Of a stretch of DNA of 5,530 nt, positions 1 through 5,530 are shown piece after piece. Numbering within the stretch: the stretch's first letter is position 1; every line of letters starts with the position of its first letter. The notes beneath the pieces are model-generated. The model ran no database searches and was not told the origin of the DNA. It worked only from the letters and a program-made list of their open reading frames with translations. The position numbers and the translations under genes are program-made. The stretch is from Alphaproteobacteria bacterium. GTDB lineage: Bacteria; Pseudomonadota; Alphaproteobacteria; Micavibrionales; Micavibrionaceae. Location of the stretch: positions 1 to 5,530 of the forward strand of contig JAGRJZ010000186.1 of assembly GCA_020442505.1 (NCBI GenBank), in the 5' to 3' direction.

Positions 1-872
1 TCGATTTGGCGCTGGAGGTTTTTGGTGAAGGTCGAAACCCACACCGCGCCATCGTTCTTTTCGGCCCACAAACTGGCCGGAGCGAGATAGCCAAGCGTTT
101 TCCCGACGCCTGTTCCGGCCTCAGCCATGATGAAGTGGGGGGCGCCTTCTTTCTCGGCAGGGGCGAAAGCTGTCGTGATGTTTGCCGTATAGGCCAGCTG
201 TTCCTTTCGCTTCTCCGCCTTCGTTCCAAGCAAATCCACGAGCCGCTCCTGCGCTTCTTCGGCCGTGACGCCGTGATGGGCGGGCGGTGCGGGCGGCGGA
301 TCTTCTGTAAGCTCCGGCAGGTATTTCCACACGTTCAGGGCCGTTTTCATGATAACGGGCGCCTCCGGATCGTAGGATACGCCGCGCGCCGCGCAGACAA
401 AGGGCGCCCATGGCCAGCCTTTGCCGTTCAGCCCCATCGCCTGGGCCACGGCGGCGGGATCAAGCCCTTTTTCCTTTGGCTTTTCTCTTTGAAGATCGGA
501 GAGTAGCGCCTGCGCGCATTCCAGAAGGGCGAAGGGGTAATCCTCAAAGCTTTGCGGTGGGGCAAGCCCTAATGCCTTTGCCAGCCCCACAGGGGTCGGA
601 ACGCAAAATCGGCCCGGATGGACAAAGGCAAACAGCTCCAGCAAGTCATAAGGGAAAAATGCTACCTTATCGCCCAGTCGCGAACGGATATAGGGTGCGT
701 GACAAAGCATCACCGGCCGTTTATGCAGCGCCATCGGAATATCTGCGGCGGAAAGCGTCTGGATTTCTCCGTCTTCCGTCAGCAACGCCGTTTCCCGGGC
801 GTTAACGGCCAGCACCGCGATCGCCGGAAGGGCGGGCGCTGGCAGTTTTTCCTGAGCGGGCAACGTGGACAT
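1..872 (-). CDS. DinG/XPD-like ATP-dependent DNA helicase, N-terminal part (cut by window edge)
   Basis: Translation of the minus strand from ATG 872 gives 290 residues with no stop before the window edge, so the C-terminal part is missing. Residues 250-259 read AEAGTGVGKT, a Walker A motif in the form typical of DinG/XPD superfamily 2 helicases. Residues 279-290 (VSTFTKNLQRQI) fit the following motif Ia, and Gln225 is placed for a Q-motif. Such enzymes use ATP to unwind DNA, usually 5'-3', in repair and in resolving structured DNA. Helicase motifs II-VI and any Fe-S cysteines lie beyond the edge. About 200 residues precede the helicase core; residues 52-103 vaguely resemble a DnaQ-type exonuclease fold. 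ATG 872 is chosen because the following residues look like a normal N-terminus, but it has no well-spaced ribosome binding site. An in-frame ATG at 959 would add 29 residues and overlap the pip start. Family assignment is firm; exact function and start are less so. Confidence 0.88.
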   Translation of the reverse strand, partial: MSTLPAQEKLPAPALPAIAVLAVNARETALLTEDGEIQTLSAADIPMALHKRPVMLCHAPYIRSRLGDKVAFFPYDLLELFAFVHPGRFCVPTPVGLAKALGLAPPQSFEDYPFALLECAQALLSDLQREKPKEKGLDPAAVAQAMGLNGKGWPWAPFVCAARGVSYDPEAPVIMKTALNVWKYLPELTEDPPPAPPAHHGVTAEEAQERLVDLLGTKAEKRKEQLAYTANITTAFAPAEKEGAPHFIMAEAGTGVGKTLGYLAPASLWAEKNDGAVWVSTFTKNLQRQI

Positions 873-957
873 GCCCGATGTTTTAACATTGTTCTCTCCA
901 AAAAGGGAACGAAAATCCTGCTCTTTCCTTTCCAGGCAAAGCCTGATAAAAAAAGCC
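873..957. other. Divergent intergenic region between helicase gene and pip
   Basis: This gap of about 85 bases must hold the signals for two divergent genes. It contains a small perfect inverted repeat, CAGGC-AAA-GCCTG at 933-945, followed on the plus strand by an A-rich run just before the pip ATG. On the minus strand GGAGAG (899-894) is a good Shine-Dalgarno match, but it lies 4 bases before an out-of-frame ATG (889) and 21 bases before the helicase ATG (872). No -35/-10 pair on either strand is good enough to call. The CATG at 957-960 contains potential ATG codons on both strands. Confidence 0.5.
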
Positions 958-1923
958 ATGTCCACAAAACGCAAAACGCTTTTTCCGGAAATCCAGCCGT
1001 ATTCCACCGGCTTTCTGGACGTTACGCCGCCGCATTCTCTGTACTGGGAACAATCGGGTAACCCTGACGGCGTACCGGTGATTTTCGTGCATGGCGGGCC
1101 CGGGGCCGGCACGACCCCGAAACAGCGCCGCTATTTCAATCCCGACCACTACCGCATTATTTTACTCGATCAACGGGGTGCCGGGAAGTCGCAGCCGCAC
1201 GCCTGTATCGAACACAACACCCTGCCGGATCTGGTCGCGGATATGGAGGCCTTGCGCGCGCATTTGAATATTCCCCGCTGGCATGTTTTTGGCGGATCGT
1301 GGGGCAGCACGCTTTCGCTGGCCTATGCGCAGGCGCATCCGGATCGCTGTCTCAGCCTCGTCCTGCGTGGGATTTTCCTGTGCGAGCAGGCGGAAATAGA
1401 CTGGTTCGTGACGCCCGAGGGCATGGGACGGATTTTCCCGGAGGCCTATGAAAAACTGGCTTCTTTTATCCCTAAATCAGAACGGGACGATTTGTCCGCC
1501 GCTTACTACAGGCGCCTGATGGACGACGACGAGGCGCTGGCCCAGGAAGCCGCCCAATATTGGTGCGAATACGAAGGCTCCTGCGCCGCTCTGCTTCCCA
1601 GAACGGATGTGCAGCCGGATCCCGAGGAGCAAAAACATAATCTGTCCCTCGCGCGGATGGAGGCTCATTACTTTCGAAACAACGTCATTCCGCCCGAAAA
1701 AAGTCTTTTGAAAGGCGTCGATAAGATCCGCCATATTCCGGCGGTGATCGTGCAGGGCCGCTATGACATGGTTTGCCCGATCGCCACTGCGCACAAGCTT
1801 CACAAAGCTTGGCCAGAGGCCGACTATATTGTCGTGCCCGACGCCGGCCATGCCGGATCGGAGCCGGGCACGCTGTCCCGTTTGATCGAGGCGACGGAAA
1901 ATATGAAGACCATCAAACCATAA
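958..1923 (+). CDS. pip: Proline iminopeptidase (prolyl aminopeptidase, peptidase family S33)
   Basis: The 321-residue product is an alpha/beta-hydrolase that removes N-terminal proline from peptides (EC 3.4.11.5), expected in the cytoplasm. Landmarks from M1 at 958 are YWEQSGNP at 29-36, the oxyanion-hole motif HGGPG at 45-49, the nucleophile elbow GGSWGS at 112-117 with catalytic Ser114, GRYDMVCP with Asp270, and GHAG with His298. Order and spacing match the known triad of Serratia-type enzymes, and the length is normal. The frame is open back to GTG 865 and ATG 871, but ATG 958 puts the N-terminus (MSTKRKTLFPEIQPY) where family members begin. Its ribosome binding site is weak; only an A-rich stretch and a small hairpin precede it. 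pgk begins 15 bases after the stop, so the two are probably one transcript. Other S33 hydrolases are possible, but the combined motifs strongly favour a prolyl aminopeptidase. Confidence 0.95.
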   Translation: MSTKRKTLFPEIQPYSTGFLDVTPPHSLYWEQSGNPDGVPVIFVHGGPGAGTTPKQRRYFNPDHYRIILLDQRGAGKSQPHACIEHNTLPDLVADMEALRAHLNIPRWHVFGGSWGSTLSLAYAQAHPDRCLSLVLRGIFLCEQAEIDWFVTPEGMGRIFPEAYEKLASFIPKSERDDLSAAYYRRLMDDDEALAQEAAQYWCEYEGSCAALLPRTDVQPDPEEQKHNLSLARMEAHYFRNNVIPPEKSLLKGVDKIRHIPAVIVQGRYDMVCPIATAHKLHKAWPEADYIVVPDAGHAGSEPGTLSRLIEATENMKTIKP

Positions 1924-1938
1924 GGATCCGAGGAATAA

Positions 1939-3147
1939 ATGAGCTTTAAAACCCTTCGTGACTTCGATGTTCGTGGCAAGACGGTTCTGCTGCGAGCGGA
2001 TTTGAACGTCCCTGTCGACGCGTCCAGGAACGTCACCGACACGACCCGGATCGACCGGGTGAAGCCGACCGTGGAATATCTGGTAGCTCAGGGCGCGAAA
2101 ACCCTGATCCTCGCGCATTTCGGACGTCCGAAGGGAGCCCGCAACGCGGCGTATTCCCTGTCTTTTCTGCCGCCGGTTTTACAGGCGCGATGGGGCGTAG
2201 ACGTGGTTTTTGCGGATGATTGCGTCGGCGGTCCGGTCCAGGCAATGGCGGATTCTCTGAAAAGCGGACAGGTCGCGCTGCTGGAGAACGTACGCTTTCA
2301 TGCCGGCGAAGAACAAAATGATCGGGTTTTCGCGCGGGCTCTGGCCGAAAACGGGGATATTTTCATCAATGACGCCTTTTCCGCCGCGCACCGGGCCCAC
2401 GCTTCGACGGAGGGGCTGGCCCATTTACTGCCGACCGGTGCGGGGTTTCTCATGGCGGCGGAGCTGGACGCGTTGAACGCCGCTCTCGAGCACCCGCAAA
2501 AACCAGTGATGGCGATTGCTGGCGGATCAAAAATTTCCAGCAAACTCAGTCTGTTAAAAAATCTTGTAAAGAAAGTGGATTATCTGGCATTAGGCGGTGG
2601 CATGGCAACGACCTTCCTTTATGCCCAAGGGCACGAGGTCGGACAGTCTCTGTGCGAGCCGGATATGGCCGACGAAGCCCGCGCCATCATGGCGGAAGCC
2701 CGAGCGTGCGGCTGTGAGATTCTTTTGCCGCCCGACCGTGTCATCGTTAAGGAATTCGGAAAGAACGCGCCCCATGAATCCGTTTCCTCTTCCGCTATTC
2801 CTGCTGATCGCGAGGCCGTCGATGTCGGTCCTGAGACGATTCGATTCCTGTCGGGCAAGATGGAAGGCTGTAAAACGGTTCTGTGGAACGGGCCCTTGGG
2901 TGTGTTCGAGGTTACGCCTTTCGATACCGGCACCAACGAGCTGGCCCGTACCGTGGCGGGCTTGACCAAAGCCGGAAAGATCGTCAGCATCGCCGGCGGC
3001 GGCGATACGGTCGCGGCTCTCGAAAACGCAGGCGTCGTGCAGGACTTCACCTATGTCTCGACCGCAGGCGGAGCCTTTCTGGAGTGGTTGGAGGGCAAAC
3101 CCCTTCCAGGGGTGGCTGCTTTGTCGGCGCAACCTAAGGCCGCGTGA
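1939..3147 (+). CDS. pgk: Phosphoglycerate kinase
   Basis: This 402-residue cytoplasmic enzyme transfers phosphate between 1,3-bisphosphoglycerate and ADP in glycolysis, and the reverse in gluconeogenesis (EC 2.7.2.3). Family motifs occur in order: RADLNVP at 19-25 and HFGRPKG at 60-66 (3-phosphoglycerate site), LLENVRFHAGEE at 114-125, NDAFSAAHRAHAST at 144-157, GGSKISSK at 195-202 (hinge and nucleotide side), WNGPLGVFE at 316-324, GGGDT at 353-357 and STAGGAFLE at 374-382. The length is normal and no key motif is missing. ATG 1939 is supported by GAGGA at 1930-1934, four bases upstream. The 15-base gap after pip leaves little room for a separate promoter, so expression probably depends on a promoter upstream of pip. 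gap and fba, common neighbours of pgk in many bacteria, are not in this window. Confidence 0.98.
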   Translation: MSFKTLRDFDVRGKTVLLRADLNVPVDASRNVTDTTRIDRVKPTVEYLVAQGAKTLILAHFGRPKGARNAAYSLSFLPPVLQARWGVDVVFADDCVGGPVQAMADSLKSGQVALLENVRFHAGEEQNDRVFARALAENGDIFINDAFSAAHRAHASTEGLAHLLPTGAGFLMAAELDALNAALEHPQKPVMAIAGGSKISSKLSLLKNLVKKVDYLALGGGMATTFLYAQGHEVGQSLCEPDMADEARAIMAEARACGCEILLPPDRVIVKEFGKNAPHESVSSSAIPADREAVDVGPETIRFLSGKMEGCKTVLWNGPLGVFEVTPFDTGTNELARTVAGLTKAGKIVSIAGGGDTVAALENAGVVQDFTYVSTAGGAFLEWLEGKPLPGVAALSAQPKAA

Positions 3148-3231
3148 AAACCGGTTGGTCTTACCGAAAGAATTTGTTAAACTGTTTTTGTTACACTGGG
3201 CAGGGTATCACTTCAGGGGAGTCAACGAATC

Positions 3232-3504
3232 ATGATCGGTCCGCTTAACGGCGCAGGGCAGCAGCAAACCGCCTATCTTAATCCGTTCCAGCAAAAACCG
3301 CAGGAACAGCTTCAGCGCCCCGATGCGAAGCGCCCCGAACAAAACCGTCCTCAGCCGAAAACCGCTCAGGCTGCAGGCAGCCAGTCCACCGAATCGCCGA
3401 CAGATTCCCGGACGAATCTCCTTCAGACCAAAACCGGTACGGAATCAGATCAATCCTCGTCCGCCCGTCAACAGCGTGGCTCGCTGGTCGACATAACGGT
3501 TTAA
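3232..3504 (+). CDS. Small Gln/Pro-rich hypothetical protein
   Basis: I do not recognise this 90-residue product. It is strongly biased: 16 Gln and 8 Pro, many Ser, Thr, Lys and Arg, no Cys or Trp, and no predicted membrane segment or signal peptide. It is therefore probably largely disordered. Only the last nine residues (RGSLVDITV) look like a short ordered or binding segment. The ORF is believable because AGGGGAG (3215-3221) lies ten bases before ATG 3232, the A/T-richer stretch at 3165-3195 could hold a promoter, and no other frame here gives a better gene. It follows pgk by 84 bases on the same strand and converges on secB, whose stop is 40 bases beyond its own. No function can be assigned. 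It could be a lineage-specific small protein, or less likely a chance ORF. Confidence 0.6.
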   Translation: MIGPLNGAGQQQTAYLNPFQQKPQEQLQRPDAKRPEQNRPQPKTAQAAGSQSTESPTDSRTNLLQTKTGTESDQSSSARQQRGSLVDITV

Positions 3505-3544
3505 GAGCTTCCGAAAACATAGAAGTTATCTGGCGAGAATATCG

Positions 3545-4111
3545 TCAGGCCGTTTTTTCGTTTGTTTTTTCTTCTTCCTCTGCCGACGCGCTTCCCCGGA
3601 TGACTTGTTTTTCGGGGTTGTTCGCGAAATTTTCAATGTAAAACCGCTTGAAATCAACGGGAGAGAGCAAAAGCGGCATATAGCCCGCTTGTTGGGTCAG
3701 ATTCGCAACAATCTGCCGCACGAACGGAAAGGCATGACGCGGCATTTCAATTAACAGCATCGCATGGCGTTTTTCCGCGGGGACGGCCCGCAGAGAACAT
3801 TTGATCCCGTACAGAATCTCGATCAGAAACAAGGTCTCGTCCCCCCGCCGGGCGGCGACGTTCACGCCCAGGACAACCTCGTATAGATTGTCCCGGCCGC
3901 TTTCCTCAAGCTGCCGCGCGTCCATTGAAAAATTGACGTCCATGATTGGACGCCCCTCTCCCCTTGGCTGCAGAGCCCCGGGCGCGTTCGGGTTTTCAAA
4001 GGACAGATCCTTGATGTATTGCGCATGGATCATCACCGGCATATGGCCGGCCATGCGCCCGTCATCGACCGAGTCAAGATCGTTTGCGTTTTTTGGAATA
4101 TCGTCTGTCAT
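3545..4111 (-). CDS. secB: Protein-export chaperone SecB
   Basis: The 188-residue product is a SecB-family chaperone, normally a cytoplasmic tetramer that holds secretory pre-proteins unfolded and passes them to SecA. The signature HAQYIKDLSFENPNAPGAL falls at 29-47. Asp35 and Glu39 align with the SecA-contacting Asp20 and Glu24 of E. coli, and YEVVLGVNV at 77-85 puts Glu78 at the position of E. coli Glu77. PRHAFPFVRQIV (124-135) and the GYMPLLLSPVDF segment (143-154) complete the fold. The N-terminus is about 15 residues longer than in E. coli, and the C-terminus ends in a charged tail (EEEEKTNEKTA). ATG 4111 is preferred over GTG 4129 because AGGTGAGAG at 4131-4123 serves as the ribosome binding site and overlaps that GTG. 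It lies 79 bases downstream of fxsA, and a promoter candidate is in that gap. Confidence 0.96.
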   Translation of the reverse strand: MTDDIPKNANDLDSVDDGRMAGHMPVMIHAQYIKDLSFENPNAPGALQPRGEGRPIMDVNFSMDARQLEESGRDNLYEVVLGVNVAARRGDETLFLIEILYGIKCSLRAVPAEKRHAMLLIEMPRHAFPFVRQIVANLTQQAGYMPLLLSPVDFKRFYIENFANNPEKQVIRGSASAEEEEKTNEKTA

Positions 4112-4152
4112 GGTTTTCTTTTCTCTCACCTGTAAGATGGGGCTCGCGCCCA

Positions 4153-4181
4153 GTGATACGTCTCGCGGCGCCGGAAATCAA
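4153..4181 (-). promoter_or_regulatory. Candidate sigma70-type promoter for secB
   Basis: On the minus strand TTGATT (4181-4176) and TATCAC (4158-4153) are separated by exactly 17 bases. Each hexamer matches the consensus at four of six positions. Transcription would start near 4146, giving a leader of about 35 bases that contains the AGGTGAGAG ribosome binding site of secB. It lies wholly in the fxsA-secB gap, so secB could be expressed on its own as well as by read-through from fxsA. This is a reading by eye only. Confidence 0.4.
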
Positions 4182-4190
4182 TGGGTATCT

Positions 4191-4634
4191 TTACCTGTTG
4201 CCTTTTTCGGAACGCTCGTCGTCGATGACCTCGAAGGTCGCGTCGATGACCTGTGTGTCGTCCTGCCCGGAAAAACCGGAAACCGTCATCCCGAAACGGA
4301 TCGTCAGAAGACGGAACAGCGTCCGGCGAAGTCCGGGCACCAGCAATGAGAAGCCGATCGCATCGGTGAAAAAACCGGGGGTCAGTAACAACGCCCCCGC
4401 GATCGCGAGGCACAGACCGTCAAACAGACCTTGCACGGGCAGTTTTCCCTGATCGACGGCGCTACGAACGGAAAAGAGGGTCTCGATCCCCTGATGCCGG
4501 ATGATCGCCGCCCCGAGCACCGCGGTCAGTACGCAAAGCATCAGCGTCGAAAAAACCCCGATTTCACCCCCGACCGCGATAAAAAGCCCGACTTCGATTA
4601 ACGGGATGATAAGAAAGATGATGAAAAATGGCAT
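4191..4634 (-). CDS. fxsA: FxsA-family membrane protein
   Basis: The 147-residue product belongs to the FxsA family, small inner-membrane proteins named for the E. coli protein whose overproduction relieves F-plasmid exclusion of phage T7. Hydrophobic segments lie at about 2-20, 24-44 and 69-88. The family-typical segment LLTPGFFTDAIGF spans 83-95 and is followed by LLVPGLRR at 97-104. The C-terminal soluble tail ends with VIDATFEVID at 129-138, which matches the short acidic repeat-like ending usual in this family. ATG 4634 opens directly into the first membrane segment, as in relatives, although no strong ribosome binding site precedes it. It sits upstream of secB on the same strand and diverges from the Tim44-like gene. 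The biochemical role is unknown; a link to envelope processes is inferred from location only. Confidence 0.92.
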   Translation of the reverse strand: MPFFIIFLIIPLIEVGLFIAVGGEIGVFSTLMLCVLTAVLGAAIIRHQGIETLFSVRSAVDQGKLPVQGLFDGLCLAIAGALLLTPGFFTDAIGFSLLVPGLRRTLFRLLTIRFGMTVSGFSGQDDTQVIDATFEVIDDERSEKGNR

Positions 4635-4705
4635 CTGATAACGCTTGCTCTTTTGCTCGAGGAGGCTAAGTTAAGGACATGTTGCCGCTAAACGCAAGAA
4701 AAGTT

Positions 4706-4714
4706 TGATATATT
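4706..4714 (+). promoter_or_regulatory. Candidate extended -10 promoter for Tim44-like gene
   Basis: The sequence TGATATATT has the form TG-n-TATATT, an extended -10 element whose hexamer matches TATAAT at five of six positions. No convincing -35 hexamer lies at the right distance, which is acceptable for extended -10 promoters. Transcription would start near 4721, leaving a leader of about 27 bases that includes the ribosome binding site at 4736-4742. Confidence 0.42.
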
Positions 4715-4735
4715 GTTGCTGTTATCGTGAAACAG

Positions 4736-4742
4736 AAGGGAG
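4736..4742 (+). promoter_or_regulatory. Ribosome binding site that selects GTG 4748
   Basis: AAGGGAG lies five bases before GTG 4748. The other in-frame start, GTG 4727, has this site inside its coding sequence and no comparable site upstream. This decides the start of the Tim44-like gene in favour of 4748. Confidence 0.7.
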
Positions 4743-4747
4743 TATCA

Positions 4748-5482
4748 GTGCCTGCTGATCTGATTATTTATGCCGTTGTGGCCGCCGGGCTTGTGTTCTG
4801 GCTCCGTAATATTCTGGGAACCCGTCACGGAGAGGAGCGGGAACGTCCCAATCCGTTTGCGAATCCGCTTTCCAGGGACGGCAAGAAGCCACTGCCCGAG
4901 GACGAGGGGGCCTCCGAATCAGACGGCATGGGTCTTGTCGGGGATTGGATCAAGACGCTGGATCGTAACATGGTGGTTGCCGAATCGGCGCATGCTGGCC
5001 TGATGGCGATCGGGGGGGCGGATCGCGCCTTTGTTCTGAAGGAGTTTTTACGTGGCGCCCAGGATGCCTTCGCCATGATCGTTGACGGCTTTGCGAAGGG
5101 CGAACGCGAAACGCTGAAAAACCTTCTTGCGCCGCCGGTTTACCAGGCATTCGAATCCGCTATCGCCCAACGCGAAACCCGGGGAGACACGGCCGAGACC
5201 GAGATTCACGCCATTCGCAAGACGGAAATTCTGGAGGCGCGTCTGGAGGGGAAAACGGCCTTTGTCACGATCCGGTTTGTCGCAGATGAAACGAACGTTC
5301 TGCGGGACAAGGACGGCGATGTCATTTCAGGAAACCCGGACAGAATAACCGAGACGATCGACATATGGACGTTTTCCCGGGACGTCAAATCGCGCAACCC
5401 GGCCTGGTACTTAACCGAAACGCGCGACGCGGACGCGGCGGACAGGGATCACAAGACGGTCCCGGATTCGACGAAAAAGTAA
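4748..5482 (+). CDS. Tim44/TimA-family membrane-anchored protein
   Basis: From GTG 4748 the product has 244 residues. Residues 3-19 are a hydrophobic N-terminal anchor (ADLIIYAVVAAGLVFWL) followed by Arg20. Residues 27-62 form a charged, Pro-rich, probably flexible linker. Residues 91-226 form a Tim44-like domain: FLRGAQDAFAMIVDGFAKG at 100-118, LLAPPVYQAFESAI at 126-139, VTIRFVADETNVL at 173-185, IDIWTFSRD at 204-212 and NPAWYLTETRD at 217-227. Mitochondrial Tim44 tethers the Hsp70 import motor to the inner-membrane translocase. The alphaproteobacterial relative, called TimA, is anchored to the inner membrane, and its partners are less clear. The order secB, fxsA, then this gene in divergent orientation is, as far as I recall, common in alphaproteobacteria, often with mltA next; the window ends before that can be seen. 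The family call is strong; the function is inferred. Confidence 0.9.
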   Translation: MPADLIIYAVVAAGLVFWLRNILGTRHGEERERPNPFANPLSRDGKKPLPEDEGASESDGMGLVGDWIKTLDRNMVVAESAHAGLMAIGGADRAFVLKEFLRGAQDAFAMIVDGFAKGERETLKNLLAPPVYQAFESAIAQRETRGDTAETEIHAIRKTEILEARLEGKTAFVTIRFVADETNVLRDKDGDVISGNPDRITETIDIWTFSRDVKSRNPAWYLTETRDADAADRDHKTVPDSTKK

Positions 5483-5530
5483 ATCCATCTATCCGCAGAC
5501 GGCTCCAACGCTTATGTACCCTCCGTTGAT
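5483..5530. other. Region after Tim44-like gene, start of next gene not resolved
   Basis: These 48 bases follow the stop codon. An ATG at 5514 opens a frame that runs to the window edge, but only five full codons are visible and no good ribosome binding site precedes it. No terminator hairpin is seen. A downstream gene in the same direction is possible but cannot be identified. Confidence 0.3.

Larger units (their letters stand above)
4635..4747. other. Divergent intergenic region between fxsA and Tim44-like gene
   Basis: These 113 bases separate two divergent genes. The plus-strand signals are an extended -10 and a clear ribosome binding site, given as separate entries. For fxsA the best minus-strand pair is TTGCGT (4697-4692) and TTAACT (4674-4669) with 17 bases between them, but each matches consensus at only three of six positions, so it is not called. 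A short direct repeat TTGCTC occurs at 4645-4650 and 4654-4659; its meaning, if any, is unknown. Confidence 0.45.

Noticed and set aside
779..889. CPRC-type zinc-binding motif in the short ORF beside the helicase start
   Set aside because: The cysteines come from a frame overlapping the helicase coding sequence and there is no full zinc-finger pattern; only the ribosome binding site placement is kept as a finding.
865..957. Longer N-terminus for pip from GTG 865 or ATG 871
   Set aside because: The extra 31 or 29 residues have no counterpart in the family, and ATG 958 matches the usual N-terminus.
873..959. Longer N-terminus for the helicase from ATG 959
   Set aside because: It would overlap the pip start codon, lacks a ribosome binding site and adds residues that look like translated intergenic sequence.
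1477..2118. Minus-strand ORF of 213 codons across the pip-pgk junction
   Set aside because: It lies opposite two well-supported genes, has no recognisable domain and reads like the antisense of their codons.
3099..3113. Inverted repeat ACCCCT-TCC-AGGGGT near the end of pgk
   Set aside because: It lies inside the coding sequence, is not followed by a T-run and encodes the conserved C-terminal residues of the kinase, so it is not called a terminator.
2590..3132. Minus-strand ORF of 180 codons inside pgk
   Set aside because: It is fully antisense to conserved pgk sequence and resembles no protein family I know; long antisense ORFs are common in GC-rich genes.
3155..3183. TTGGTC and TAAACT with 17-base spacing as a promoter for the 90-residue ORF
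   Set aside because: The -35 matches consensus at only three positions and the -10 at four, too weak to annotate.
3507..3532. Possible terminator between the convergent small ORF and secB
   Set aside because: Only a short CTTC/GAAG pairing around a 10-base loop is present, with no T-tract on either strand.

Overview
The window is ordinary, gene-dense chromosomal DNA. Seven protein-coding genes can be supported, one of them cut by the left edge. It is most likely from an alphaproteobacterium. The evidence is the tight set of SecB, an FxsA-family membrane protein and a Tim44/TimA-family protein, plus a DinG-like helicase with an N-terminal region of the kind I associate with alphaproteobacteria. 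The sequence does not fix the genus. No RNA gene, mobile element, CRISPR array or phage signal was seen.

Left part (1-872, minus strand): the first 290 residues of a DinG/XPD-like superfamily 2 DNA helicase, read through Walker A and the following motif before it leaves the window. It faces away from the next pair across a divergent gap of about 85 bases.

Middle (958-3504, plus strand): a proline iminopeptidase (pip) is followed after 15 bases by phosphoglycerate kinase (pgk), and the two look co-transcribed. Then comes a small glutamine- and proline-rich orphan ORF of 90 residues.

Right part (3545-5482): secB lies on the minus strand and converges on the orphan ORF. fxsA lies upstream of secB on the same strand. 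A Tim44/TimA-family gene diverges from fxsA. Plausible sigma70-type promoters can be read before secB and before the Tim44-like gene. SecB keeps pre-proteins unfolded for SecA, while the FxsA-like and Tim44-like proteins are membrane-associated, so this end reads as an envelope and protein-traffic neighbourhood.

Nothing here amounts to a clearly new system. The points worth a second look are the possible degenerate exonuclease-like domain at the helicase N-terminus, the badly placed ribosome binding site before that gene, the small orphan ORF, the long tails on SecB and the pip-pgk pairing.
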